From assembly GCA_036490715.1 (NCBI GenBank), contig DASXDL010000031.1, positions 68,564-132,563 of the forward strand: DNA of 64,000 nucleotides, read 5' to 3'. Under the pieces are notes generated by a model that saw nothing but the letters and a program-made list of their open reading frames with translations, did not search any database and had not been told where the DNA came from. The translations under genes were made by a program, and so were the position numbers. The stretch's first letter is position 1; every line of letters begins with the position of its first letter. Below, piece by piece: positions 45,385 through 54,073 of the stretch. This DNA is from FEN-1191 sp036490715. GTDB taxonomy: Bacteria > Pseudomonadota > Gammaproteobacteria > Steroidobacterales > Steroidobacteraceae.

Positions 45385-47643
45385 TCAAGACTGGGGCTGC
45401 GGGGTACCGATGCGGCCGCTGCGCAGCAGGTTGGCGGCATCGGTGGCAGTCACGGCTTTGCTGAAATAAAAGCCCTGCGCCTGCGCGCTGGCGTCGGCTG
45501 ATTTGACCAACTCGCGTTGCTGCTCGGTCTCCACGCCCTGGGCGATGACACCGATACCGATGTCGCGGGCAAAATTCACGATGGCGCTGACGATCGCGGC
45601 GGTCTCGGCATCGGTGCCCGAGCGGTTGATGAACGACTGCGTGATCTTGAGATGATTGACGCGGAAGGCGCGTACATAGTCGAACGAAGAATACTCGCTG
45701 CCGAAGTTGTCGATGGCAATCTTCACGCCGAGCGAGCGCAGCTGCGATAGCACCTCGTTTTGCGACCATTTCAGTTGCGCCAGCGTGGCCTCGGTGACAT
45801 CGAACTCCAGGTCAGAGGGCTCAAGCCGCCAGCGCGCCAGCGTCTCGCCGACATCGTGGATCAGTTCGGTACCGCGCTTGAGCTGGAACACGGACAGGTT
45901 GACGGCGATCAGTGGCAGCTTCAGGCCCTCGTCGCGCCAGTGGCGCAGCTGGCGGCAGGCGCGGTCTAGCACCCAGTTGCCCAGCGAGACGATCGAGCCG
46001 GTCTTCTCGGCGATTGGAATGAAGGCGGCGGGCGCGAGCAGGCCGCGGGTCGGGTGATGCCAGCGCACCAGCGCCTCCATGCCGACGATCTGCTGCCCGG
46101 ATAGTTCCACCTGCGGCTGATACTGCAGTTCGAGCTCGTCACGCTCAATCGCGGCGCGCAGGTCGGCCGCCAGCGTGACCCGGTCGAGCACCGCCTTGTC
46201 GAGATCATCGGAGTGGAAGCGATACTGGTTGCGGCCCTCTTCCTTGGAGCGGTAGAGCGCCAGATCGGCCTGCGTGAGCATGGAGGCCGCGTCAACGATC
46301 TCGGGACTGTACGGGCAGATGCCGATGCTGACCGAGATCCTGACCTCGTTGCCTTCGATCAGGTACGGCATGGCCAACTCGGCCTGGATCTTGGCCGCCA
46401 GCTCGCCGGCGTTGGCCACTTCGCGCAGCTCGGTCTGCAGCAGCCCGAATTCGTCGCCTCCGAGCCGCGCCACCAGGTCATCGGCGCGGGTGCAGCTGGC
46501 AAGTCGCTGTGCGACCTGCTGCAGCAGCAGGTCGCCGACCGCGTGGCCGAGGGTATCGTTGACCGGCTTGAAGTGATCCAGATCCAGGTAAAAGATCGCG
46601 AACGGCATGGTACCGCGGCGCGCAGCGGCAAACGCGTGCTGCAGGCGCTCGATGAAGGTGGCGCGATTGGCCAGACCGGTCAGCCCATCGGTCCGAGCCA
46701 GCAGCGCGATTTTTTCCTCGGCCCGCTTGCGCTCGGTGATGTCGATGATGATCCCTTCGATCTCGACCAGCCGTCCGTCCTTGTTGCGAATGGGGATGTA
46801 GCGGCTCTCGGCCCAGCGCAGGCCGCCGTCGCCGGTGCGCAGGCGAAATTCGAGCGTGGCGCCGGCGGCGTCGCGTTCCAGCATCAGCGCCATGGTGTCG
46901 CCAAAGCGGACCTGATCCTCGGTGTGAATCAGTTGCAGTGCCCAGTCGGGTGAGGCTCGCAGCGATTGCGGCTCGTGCCCGAGGTTGGCGATGTTGGCCG
47001 AGATGTACGTGAGTGGAAACGACGGCTGCCCGCTGAGTCGATACAAGATCACCGGACTGTTGTTGACGATGATGTTGGCATTGGCCAGATCGCGGGTGCG
47101 CGCCTCCACCGCGCGCTCTAGGCTGCTCATCTTGAAGGCGGCCTGCTCGGTCATCTTCCACTTGGTGGTCAGTGCATTGGCGAACTGGTAGACCTCGACG
47201 GCGTCGAACGGCTTCTTCAGGAACAACAGCCGGTCGCGCGCGTCCAGCTGCGCCAGCACTTCCGGCCAGGCGTAGTCCGAGTAAGCGCTGCAAAACACTA
47301 CCTGCAGGCGCGGATCTTCGCGCCACAGGCGCTCGACGGTCTCCACGCCATCCCAGCCGGGTGGCATGCGCAGATCGATGAAAGCCATGGCATAAGGATT
47401 CTTCGCGTGCACCGCGGCCTTCACCTTCTCCAGCGCCTCTTTGCCCTGGAAAGCCGAGTCCATCTCGAATTGCAACGGTGCGGCCCGCGCCCGCGCACCA
47501 AACAGTGCAGCCTCGTCCTCGTCCAGTTCGGTGCCGCTGCCGTTACAGGTCAGAATCTTGCGAAAGTCTTCGTGGATCGCCGGCAGATCATCCACGAACA
47601 GGATGCGGCGATTCTCCAGCGTATGCAGTGTGACCGTGCTCAT
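45385..47643 (-). CDS. REC-PAS-GGDEF-EAL protein; GGDEF intact with I-site, EAL degenerate
   Basis: The 752-aa protein has a receiver (ILFVDDLPAIHEDF; AFIDLRMPPGWDG), a PAS/PAC domain (about 190-300), a GGDEF domain with the exact motif GGDEF (395-399) and an inhibitory-site RADD (386-389) five residues before it, and an EAL domain. The EAL keeps EALVRW and VTEATLA, but the Mg-binding loop is IDNFGSE (Asp645-Asn646) instead of DDFGTG, KIDRSF is KITQSF, and AEGVET is AQGVET. It is therefore probably a diguanylate cyclase with a non-hydrolysing EAL. The ATG at 47643 is chosen over a TTG at 47709. Confidence 0.92.
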   Translation of the reverse strand: MSTVTLHTLENRRILFVDDLPAIHEDFRKILTCNGSGTELDEDEAALFGARARAAPLQFEMDSAFQGKEALEKVKAAVHAKNPYAMAFIDLRMPPGWDGVETVERLWREDPRLQVVFCSAYSDYAWPEVLAQLDARDRLLFLKKPFDAVEVYQFANALTTKWKMTEQAAFKMSSLERAVEARTRDLANANIIVNNSPVILYRLSGQPSFPLTYISANIANLGHEPQSLRASPDWALQLIHTEDQVRFGDTMALMLERDAAGATLEFRLRTGDGGLRWAESRYIPIRNKDGRLVEIEGIIIDITERKRAEEKIALLARTDGLTGLANRATFIERLQHAFAAARRGTMPFAIFYLDLDHFKPVNDTLGHAVGDLLLQQVAQRLASCTRADDLVARLGGDEFGLLQTELREVANAGELAAKIQAELAMPYLIEGNEVRISVSIGICPYSPEIVDAASMLTQADLALYRSKEEGRNQYRFHSDDLDKAVLDRVTLAADLRAAIERDELELQYQPQVELSGQQIVGMEALVRWHHPTRGLLAPAAFIPIAEKTGSIVSLGNWVLDRACRQLRHWRDEGLKLPLIAVNLSVFQLKRGTELIHDVGETLARWRLEPSDLEFDVTEATLAQLKWSQNEVLSQLRSLGVKIAIDNFGSEYSSFDYVRAFRVNHLKITQSFINRSGTDAETAAIVSAIVNFARDIGIGVIAQGVETEQQRELVKSADASAQAQGFYFSKAVTATDAANLLRSGRIGTPQPQS

Positions 47644-47780
47644 GCCGATTTGACGTGCCTGTCCGGACTGCTGCGTGCTCAAACGCAGCTTTGCGGCATA
47701 ATCGCCCAATGGATTGATGAAGGGTTGCTGCGCTTCGCAGTTTGCGAAGCCGGCGATGTTAGCCGTAACAGCGGCGCCGC

Positions 47781-48764
47781 TCAGTGCGGTATTGCAGCAG
47801 CGATCGCCTCTGATTTGGCCAGCAGCGCCTGCGCCATGCGAATACTGGCGATATCGATCAGCCGGCCATCGAGCGACACGGCGCCGCGGCCATCTCTTGC
47901 CGCCTGCGCCATCGCCTCGACGATGCGCCGCGCCTTGCCGATTTCGGACTCCGAGGGCGTGTAGACGCGGTTGGCCAGCTCAATCTGCGACGGATGAATG
48001 GCCCACTTGCCCTCATAGCCAAGCACCGCAGCGCGGTTCGCGGCGGCGATGTAACCGTCCGGATCGTTGAAATCCCCGAACGGACCGTCGATCGGGCGCA
48101 GGCCATAGGCCCGGCACGCGACCAGCATGCGTGTCTGCGCTGCATGCCAGGGATCGGTCCAGAAATACTGGCGCTTGCCGTCCGCGTCCTTGTCGCTGAG
48201 CACGCCGGAATCGGGGTTGACGCCGCCAATCACGGTGGTGCGTGCGCGGGTGGAGGCGGCATAGTCGGCGACGCCAAAGCTCATGGCTTCGAGCCGTCGC
48301 GACGATTGTGCGATGCTCTCGACGTTGGCCATGCCGAGCGCGGTCTCAATCAGCACCTCAAAGCCGATGCGTTTGTCGCGCCGGGTCGCGGTTTCGATCT
48401 GCGTCACCAGCACATCCACCGCGTACACGTCCTGGGCCACGCCCACCTTCGGAATCAGGATCATGTCGAGGCGCGGGCAGGCCTCGACGATATCCACCAC
48501 GTCGCGGTACATGAAGTGCGTGTCCAAGCCGTTGATGCGCACCATCATCGTCTTGCTGCCCCAGTCGACTTCGTTAAGACCCTGAATGATGTTGCGGCGG
48601 GCCTGCTCCTTGTCGTCCGGCGCGACCGCATCCTCGCAGTCGAGAAAGATCACGTCGGCACGCGACTGAGCCGCCTTGCGGAACAGCGTCGGATTGGTCC
48701 CAGGCACTGCAAGCTCAGAGCGCTGTAGCCGCGGCCGTGCCTGCTCGATGCTGGTGAAACTCAT
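47781..48764 (-). CDS. mcl: L-malyl-CoA lyase (HpcH/HpaI aldolase family)
   Basis: The 327-aa product resembles methylotroph malyl-CoA lyase (MclA) along its length: QRSELAVPGTNPTLFRKAA, ADVIFLDCEDAVAPDDKEQAR, MVRINGLDTHFMYRDVVDIVE, the catalytic/Mg Glu region FEVLIETALGMANVE, and SFGVADYAASTRAR. It cleaves malyl-CoA to acetyl-CoA and glyoxylate. The ATG at 48764 (MSFTSIEQARPRLQRSE) is the homologous start; the longer frame overlaps the preceding gene. It is last in the mtkA-mtkB-mcl operon. Confidence 0.95.
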   Translation of the reverse strand: MSFTSIEQARPRLQRSELAVPGTNPTLFRKAAQSRADVIFLDCEDAVAPDDKEQARRNIIQGLNEVDWGSKTMMVRINGLDTHFMYRDVVDIVEACPRLDMILIPKVGVAQDVYAVDVLVTQIETATRRDKRIGFEVLIETALGMANVESIAQSSRRLEAMSFGVADYAASTRARTTVIGGVNPDSGVLSDKDADGKRQYFWTDPWHAAQTRMLVACRAYGLRPIDGPFGDFNDPDGYIAAANRAAVLGYEGKWAIHPSQIELANRVYTPSESEIGKARRIVEAMAQAARDGRGAVSLDGRLIDIASIRMAQALLAKSEAIAAAIPH

Positions 48765-48777
48765 GGCGGCTGCGCGC

Positions 48778-49686
48778 TCAGGCGCTGGTGCGTCGAGCGG
48801 CGCGCTTGCGCAGCACTTCGGCCACGGTCGAGCCGAGTTCCGAGGCACTCGGAGCGACGATTAGACCGTAGGATTTCATGATCTCGGCCTTCTCCGGTGC
48901 GCTATCACCGCTGTTGGAGATGATGGCACCCGCATGGCCCATGCGCCGTCCGCGCGGCGCGGTCAGTCCGGCGACGTAGCCGATCACCGGCTTGCTCATG
49001 TGCTCCTTCACCCATTTCGAGGCCTCCGCTTCCTGCGGGCCACCGATCTCGCCGATCATGACCACCGCCTCGGTCTCCGGATCCTGCTCGAACAGCATCA
49101 GGTGATCCAGGAACGAGCTGCCGTTGATCGGGTCACCGCCAATGCCGACGCTGGTGGTCTGGCCGATGCCGATGGCATTCATCTGCGAGGCCGCCTCGTA
49201 GCCGAGCGTGCCCGAGCGCGATACGATGCCGACGTTGCCGCGACGATAGATGTGTCCCGGCATGATTCCGAGCATCGCCTTGCCGGCGCTGATGATGCCG
49301 GCGCAATTGGGCCCGACGACCATCGTTCGCCGGTCCTTCGGATAGCGCATCAGGTAGCGCTTCACGCGCATCATGTCTTGCGCCGGAATGCCATCGGTGA
49401 TGGTGCACACGAGCTTCAGTCCGGCATCCGCCGCCTCCATCAGCGAATCGGCGGCGAACGCCGGCGGTACGAATGCCAGGCTGGTGGTCGCACCGGTCGC
49501 CTGCACGGCGTCCTTGACGGTGTTGAACACCGGTCGATCCAGATGCTTCTGCCCGCCCTTCCCCGGCGTCACGCCACCGACTACCTTGGTGCCGTAGGCG
49601 ATCATCTCCTTGGCGTGGAAGGTCGCCTTGTCGCCGGTGAAGCCCTGCAGGATAACCGGCGTGTGCTCGTCGATCAGGATGCTCAC
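48778..49686 (-). CDS. mtkB: malate-CoA ligase (malate thiokinase) alpha subunit
   Basis: The 302-aa protein is of the succinyl-CoA synthetase alpha type: CoA-binding GFTGDKATFHAKEMIAYGT, TPGKGGQKH, VVGPNCAGII, SRSGTLGYEA and the region with the active-site His (GHAGAIIS). Detailed similarity to MtkB of methylotrophs (MMRVKRYLMRYPKDRRTMVVGPN; FEQDPETEAVVMIGEIGGPQEAEAS) points to malate as substrate. With MtkA it makes malyl-CoA from malate, CoA and ATP. Its ATG overlaps the mtkA stop by four bases. Confidence 0.95.
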   Translation of the reverse strand: MSILIDEHTPVILQGFTGDKATFHAKEMIAYGTKVVGGVTPGKGGQKHLDRPVFNTVKDAVQATGATTSLAFVPPAFAADSLMEAADAGLKLVCTITDGIPAQDMMRVKRYLMRYPKDRRTMVVGPNCAGIISAGKAMLGIMPGHIYRRGNVGIVSRSGTLGYEAASQMNAIGIGQTTSVGIGGDPINGSSFLDHLMLFEQDPETEAVVMIGEIGGPQEAEASKWVKEHMSKPVIGYVAGLTAPRGRRMGHAGAIISNSGDSAPEKAEIMKSYGLIVAPSASELGSTVAEVLRKRAARRTSA

Positions 49687-50852
49687 GCTGCGCCTCGCGC
49701 GGCAGCGACCGACTTGCGAGCCGCTTCCGCCAGCGTTTCCGCGCTGATGATCGGCAAGCCGCTGTCACTGATGATGCGCCGGCCCTCCGCTTCGTTGGTT
49801 CCGGCCAGCCTCACCACCAGCGGCACTTTGATGCCGATCTCGCGCACCGCCTTGATGACGCCCTGCGCCACCCAGTCGCAGCGATTGATGCCGGCAAAGA
49901 TGTTCACCAGGATCGCCTTGACGTTGCCATCCGACAGCACCAGCTTGAACGCCTTGGCGACCCGCTCGGGCGAGGCACCACCGCCGACGTCGAGGAAATT
50001 GGCTGGCTCGCCGCCGGCATATTTGATGGTATCCATGGTCGCCATCGCCAGCCCGGCGCCGTTGATGATGCAGCCGATGTCGCCCTCCAGGCCGACGTAG
50101 TTCAGATTCTCCTGCGAGGCTTCCGCCTCGCGCGGATCCTCCTGCGACAGATCGCGCATCTCGGCGACCTCCGGGTGGCGGAACATCGCGTTGTCATCGA
50201 ACGACATCTTGGCATCGAGCGCGATGACGCGGTCGTCGGCCGTGACCACCAGCGGATTGATCTCCACCATGCTGGCGTCCAGGTCGCGAAAGGCGCGGTA
50301 CGCTGCCATGATCGCGGTCACCGCGCGGCTGACCTGCTTGATCGTCAGCCCAAGACCGAAGGCGATCTCGCGCGCCTGAAAGGCCTGCAAGCCGACGGCT
50401 GGCTCGACGATGATCTGCTGGATGGCCTCAGGCGAGGTGCGCGCCAGTTCTTCGATTTCCATGCCGCCCTGCGCCGAGGCGATGATGCGCACGCGCTCGG
50501 CTTTTCGGTCCAGGACGATGCCGAAGTACAGCTCGCGCTCGAAGCTCTCGGCGATCTCGACGTAGACGCGCTGCACGATCTTGCCCTCAGGCCCGGTCTG
50601 CGTAGTGGCCAGACGCTTCGACAACAGGCTCTTGGCGGCGTCGTGCACCTCGTGGTAGGTGCGGCACAGCTTGATGCCACCGGCCTTGCCGCGGGCCCCC
50701 GAATGAATCTGCGCCTTGACCGCCCAATGCCAGCCACCCAGCTCCGAGGCGATAAATGAGGCCTGATCGGCGCTGTAGGCGACCGATCCCCGCTGGATCG
50801 GTACGCCGAAGCCGGAAAGCAACTCCTTTGCCTGATACTCGTGTACGTCCAT
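49683..50852 (-). CDS. mtkA: malate-CoA ligase (malate thiokinase) beta subunit
   Basis: The 389-aa subunit has the ATP-grasp domain of succinyl-CoA synthetase beta (MDVHEYQAKELLSGFGVPI, VKAQIHSGARGKAGGIKL, and VEINPLVVTADDRVIALDAKMSFDDNA) and the ligase part with EGDIGCIINGAGLAMATMD, FLDVGGGASPERVAKAF and NIFAGINRCDWVA. Sequence is close to MtkA of serine-cycle methylotrophs. GGGGGAA lies about 5 bases before the ATG. It heads the operon; the malyl-CoA made is passed to the co-encoded Mcl. Confidence 0.95.
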   Translation of the reverse strand: MDVHEYQAKELLSGFGVPIQRGSVAYSADQASFIASELGGWHWAVKAQIHSGARGKAGGIKLCRTYHEVHDAAKSLLSKRLATTQTGPEGKIVQRVYVEIAESFERELYFGIVLDRKAERVRIIASAQGGMEIEELARTSPEAIQQIIVEPAVGLQAFQAREIAFGLGLTIKQVSRAVTAIMAAYRAFRDLDASMVEINPLVVTADDRVIALDAKMSFDDNAMFRHPEVAEMRDLSQEDPREAEASQENLNYVGLEGDIGCIINGAGLAMATMDTIKYAGGEPANFLDVGGGASPERVAKAFKLVLSDGNVKAILVNIFAGINRCDWVAQGVIKAVREIGIKVPLVVRLAGTNEAEGRRIISDSGLPIISAETLAEAARKSVAAARGAA

Positions 50853-50960
50853 TGGCGTTCCCCCGCGCCGTTTATAGCATGGACGCCCAAGTTGCAGGGC
50901 CAGTGCGCCTGATCCGGCGCGGTCCGGCTGTGAACGGCCGCGCCGGCCGCTGCGGTGGCC

Positions 50961-51620
50961 CTAGCGCGCCGCCGCCACCAGCACCGGCGTATCGACGTAC
51001 TGCTGCGGAAATTCCTTCTTCAGGTTCTCGATCTTGGGCAGATCGTTGTAGACGATGTACGGGTATCGAGGGTTGTGCACCAGGAAATCCTGGTGGTAAT
51101 GCTCTGCCGGATAGAAGCCCTTGAGCGCATCGACCCGCGTGACGATGCGCGAGCGAAATGTGTGCGACTGATTCAGCTGCGCGATGTAGTCGACTGCGGT
51201 TTTTTGTTGCTGCGCATTGGCATAGAAGATCTCGGAGCGATACTGCGGTCCGGAATCCGGGCCCTGCCGGTTCAGTTCGGTCGGATCGTGCGCGACCGAG
51301 AAGAAAATCTGCAACAAGTCGGCGTAGCTGACCACCGCCGGGTCGAAGGTGATCTGGATGGACTCGGCATGACCGGTGGTGCCGGTGCCGACCATCTCGT
51401 AGTGGGCGGTGGCCTGCTCACCGCCGGCATAGCCGGCGAGCACCTGATGCACTCCCCTCACGTGCTCGTAGACGCCCTGCATGCCCCAAAAGCAACCGCC
51501 GGACAACACTGCGGTCTGCAAGGAATCGGCACCGGCGCCATCGGCCGCCGCGGCAGCGCTCGCCGAGCCTGCCACGCCGATCATCAGAGCCGCAATTGCC
51601 ACCGCACTACGAATTGGCAT
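50961..51620 (-). CDS. msrA: exported peptide methionine (S)-S-oxide reductase
   Basis: A Sec signal peptide (residues 1-24, VAGSASAAAAA) precedes the MsrA catalytic domain: Cys43 in SGGCFWGMQGVYEHVRGV is the nucleophile, followed by GYAGGEQATAHYEMVGTGTTGHAESIQITFDP and the C-terminal YPAEHYHQDFL. It reduces the S epimer of methionine sulfoxide in proteins. The gene follows msrB by about 12 bases on the same strand, so both epimers are repaired by one exported pair. Confidence 0.95.
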   Translation of the reverse strand: MPIRSAVAIAALMIGVAGSASAAAAADGAGADSLQTAVLSGGCFWGMQGVYEHVRGVHQVLAGYAGGEQATAHYEMVGTGTTGHAESIQITFDPAVVSYADLLQIFFSVAHDPTELNRQGPDSGPQYRSEIFYANAQQQKTAVDYIAQLNQSHTFRSRIVTRVDALKGFYPAEHYHQDFLVHNPRYPYIVYNDLPKIENLKKEFPQQYVDTPVLVAAAR

Positions 51621-51632
51621 CGATCATCTCCG

Positions 51633-52217
51633 TCAGGCGCGCGCCGCGAATTGCAGCGCGACAGAATTCATGCAGTATCGCAGCCCGGTGGGTTTGGGGC
51701 CGTCATCGAATACGTGTCCCAGGTGCGCGTCACAGCGGCGGCAGGACACCGCGGTGCGCTGCATGAACAGGCTGTTATCCGAGCTGTCCGCCACGTTGTA
51801 CTTGGAGATCGGCTGCCAGAAGCTGGGCCAGCCGGTGCCGGATTCGAATTTGGTGCGCGAGTCGAACAGCGTCGTCTGGCAGCAGATGCAGGCGTAGAGG
51901 CCGTCGGCATGCTGGTTCCACAGGGCGCCGGAGAACGCGCGCTCGGTTCCAGCGTGGCGGGTGACGTCGAATGACAGCGGCGTCAGCACCTGGCGCCACT
52001 CGGCATCGCTGCGCACGATCTTGGGCAGTGACGAGACGCCGCGGCTCTGGCCGCCCGGCGTGAACGCCTCGATCTGCACCTCGGTCGCGGCATCGGCCGC
52101 TAACGCGACTGAGCGCTGCAGCAGGGTCATACCGCAGGTGGTCGTTCCGGCCAGCGCCAGCGATCGCAGCAGCATCTGGCGGCGCGTCAAATGACGATCC
52201 TGGCAATCAACCGACAT
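51633..52217 (-). CDS. msrB: Tat-exported peptide methionine (R)-S-oxide reductase
   Basis: The 194-aa product has a Tat-like leader (TRRQMLLRSLALAG, then SVALAADA) and a full MsrB domain: zinc Cys pairs C110/C113 and C159/C162, SGTGWPSFWQPI, and the catalytic Cys182 in GLRYCMNSVALQF. MsrB reduces the R epimer of methionine sulfoxide. Folding before export would suit a zinc enzyme, in line with the twin-arginine motif. It is directly upstream of msrA. Confidence 0.94.
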   Translation of the reverse strand: MSVDCQDRHLTRRQMLLRSLALAGTTTCGMTLLQRSVALAADAATEVQIEAFTPGGQSRGVSSLPKIVRSDAEWRQVLTPLSFDVTRHAGTERAFSGALWNQHADGLYACICCQTTLFDSRTKFESGTGWPSFWQPISKYNVADSSDNSLFMQRTAVSCRRCDAHLGHVFDDGPKPTGLRYCMNSVALQFAARA

Positions 52218-52353
52218 GGTGGGCTCCTGGTGGTCTGGAAACCGCTCCGGGCAGCGGCTTCTCGCACCAGTATTATTCGCGTTTGCGGGCTAAAAGGTTA
52301 CCCGCCGGCATTCCCAGTCTGCCGGCGCAGTAACCAGCCAAAAGTGACGTCGG

Positions 52354-53283
52354 CTATCGGCCGTAGGAGCCGCCGACCACCCCGTAGAGCTGGCCGGTGG
52401 CGTAGCTCGACTCATTGGATGCCAGCAGAACACAGGTCGAGGCCAGTTCGTCCAGGTCAGCGGCGCTGGCGGGCGGGCCTGCGGCGGTCTCGGCGGTGAC
52501 TTCTTCACCGCCGTCGTTGGTCAACGGCCGTGGCGTCCAGATCGGTGCCGGCGATACCGCATTGACGCGGATACCTCGGCTGGCCAGCTGTTTGGCCAGA
52601 CTCTTGGTGAACACCATGATGGCGCCCTTGGTGGCCGAATAGTCGAGCAGCAGATCGGCCTGATTGGGCGTTTCGATGGACGTGGTGTTGATGATGGACG
52701 AGCCGGGCCCCATGTGCGGCAGCGCCGCCCTGGTCAGCCAGAACATCGAGTAGATGCTGGAGCGAAAGCTGGCATCGAACTCCTCGGTGCTCATCACCGC
52801 AATATCGGCCATGCTGTGGCGGTGCGCCGCAACGGTCACCAGAATATCCAGGCCGCCCAAGCCGTGCGCTGCGTGCGCTACCAGGCGGTTGCAGAATTCC
52901 TCGTCGACCAGCTCGCCCGGCTGCGGCAGCGCCTTACGGCCATCCTGCCGGATCTGGCGCAACAGCGACTCGGCGGCGGCCTGTTCCGAGGGCAGATAGT
53001 TAACCGCCACGTCCGCCCCTTCGCGCGCGAACGCTTGGGCGACGGCGTAGCCGATGCCAGTGATGCCGCCGGCGATCAGCGCCTTGCGGCCGAGCAGCCG
53101 CCCGGTCTCGGGCGCTGCCGGATCGGCGTGCGGGGCCTGCGGGCGCATCTTGAAGGCAAGACGCCGCGCGGCCGTGGTACGCGTCTGGTCCGAGACCGCC
53201 GCCGCACCGGAGGCGACCATGCCACCGCTGCCGAACACGCTGGACAACCCGCGCGCAGGCAATTCACCTTTCTTCGGCTCCAT
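52354..53283 (-). CDS. short-chain dehydrogenase/reductase (YghA/YdaD-like)
   Basis: The SDR core (about 60-309) has a slightly altered cofactor loop AGGITGIG, LDILVTVAAH in place of NNAG, catalytic Ser in NTTSIET, and YSATK. The C-terminus QLYGVVGGSYGR is the usual SDR end. The N-terminal extension with MRPQAPHADPAAPETGRLLGRKALI resembles the YghA/YdaD group of general-stress SDRs, which use NADP(H). The first 45 residues are unusual and the true start could be the ATG at 53148. Monocistronic. Confidence 0.9.
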   Translation of the reverse strand: MEPKKGELPARGLSSVFGSGGMVASGAAAVSDQTRTTAARRLAFKMRPQAPHADPAAPETGRLLGRKALIAGGITGIGYAVAQAFAREGADVAVNYLPSEQAAAESLLRQIRQDGRKALPQPGELVDEEFCNRLVAHAAHGLGGLDILVTVAAHRHSMADIAVMSTEEFDASFRSSIYSMFWLTRAALPHMGPGSSIINTTSIETPNQADLLLDYSATKGAIMVFTKSLAKQLASRGIRVNAVSPAPIWTPRPLTNDGGEEVTAETAAGPPASAADLDELASTCVLLASNESSYATGQLYGVVGGSYGR

Positions 53284-53557
53284 GGATCGTGCTCGCTACC
53301 AGGCTGGGCACTTAGCGTGGCTTGCCGGCCGGTGCAATCGCCATCGGCTCCCCGGTAACGGCCTGTCGGACAAAGACGGTTCGATTGTGGGAGAAATGCG
53401 TCGCGACTTCTCGGAATGCGCTGACATGAACCGCGTCACACTAAGCGGCGGATTTTCTCTGATGCAAGTCACCCCCAGGTGCGCCGTGGAGCGCACTGCG
53501 GCATCGTTATAGTTCAATGCAGCCGATTTTGAACGCCAACGGACGGGGGCTCAGACC

Positions 53558-54073
53558 GTGCTGAGTGCGGCGCCGCTGCGCGCGCAGTCGCAGGCCGACT
53601 ATGCAGCGGCTCGCGACCTGTTGCGCGAGTATGCGCAATTGCTGGGCGTTGATCTTTCATTCCAGGGTTTTGCTGCGGAGCTGGACGCGCTCGAGCACAT
53701 CTACGGACCGCCGGCGGGGCTGCTGCTGATGGCGCGCGGTGCCGGCGGCTTCCTCGGCTGCCTGGGGGTGCGCCGCTTGTCGGCAGACGAATGCGAAATG
53801 AAACGGTTGTACGTGCGCGAGAGCGCGCGTCGTACCGGACTGGGACGCGCACTGGCGCAGGCAGCCATCGAGCAATCGCGCGCGCTGGGCTATCGACGCA
53901 TGCTGCTGGATACCCTGCCCGAGATGGCCGGCGCTCAACGCCTGTACCGCTCGCTGGGCTTTCGCGAGTGCGGTCCGTATCGGGAGTGCGCCGGACCGCC
54001 ACTCATTTACATGCAGTTGCAGCTGACGCATGCGCGGTCTGGGCCAGCGCCGCCTCCGCTACCGGACGCATGA
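53558..54073 (+). CDS. GNAT family N-acetyltransferase
   Basis: The 171-aa protein has the GNAT fold: the central strand with ECEMKRLYVRESARRTGLGRALAQAAIEQSRALGY carries the acetyl-CoA pyrophosphate loop (RRTGLGRAL), and AQRLYRSLGFRECGPY is the usual C-terminal block. The substrate is not evident. It starts with a GTG (53558). Its last 71 bases overlap, on the opposite strand, the 3' end of the SGNH hydrolase gene, so the C-terminal residues after YMQLQLTH may be dispensable. Confidence 0.9.
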   Translation: MLSAAPLRAQSQADYAAARDLLREYAQLLGVDLSFQGFAAELDALEHIYGPPAGLLLMARGAGGFLGCLGVRRLSADECEMKRLYVRESARRTGLGRALAQAAIEQSRALGYRRMLLDTLPEMAGAQRLYRSLGFRECGPYRECAGPPLIYMQLQLTHARSGPAPPPLPDA

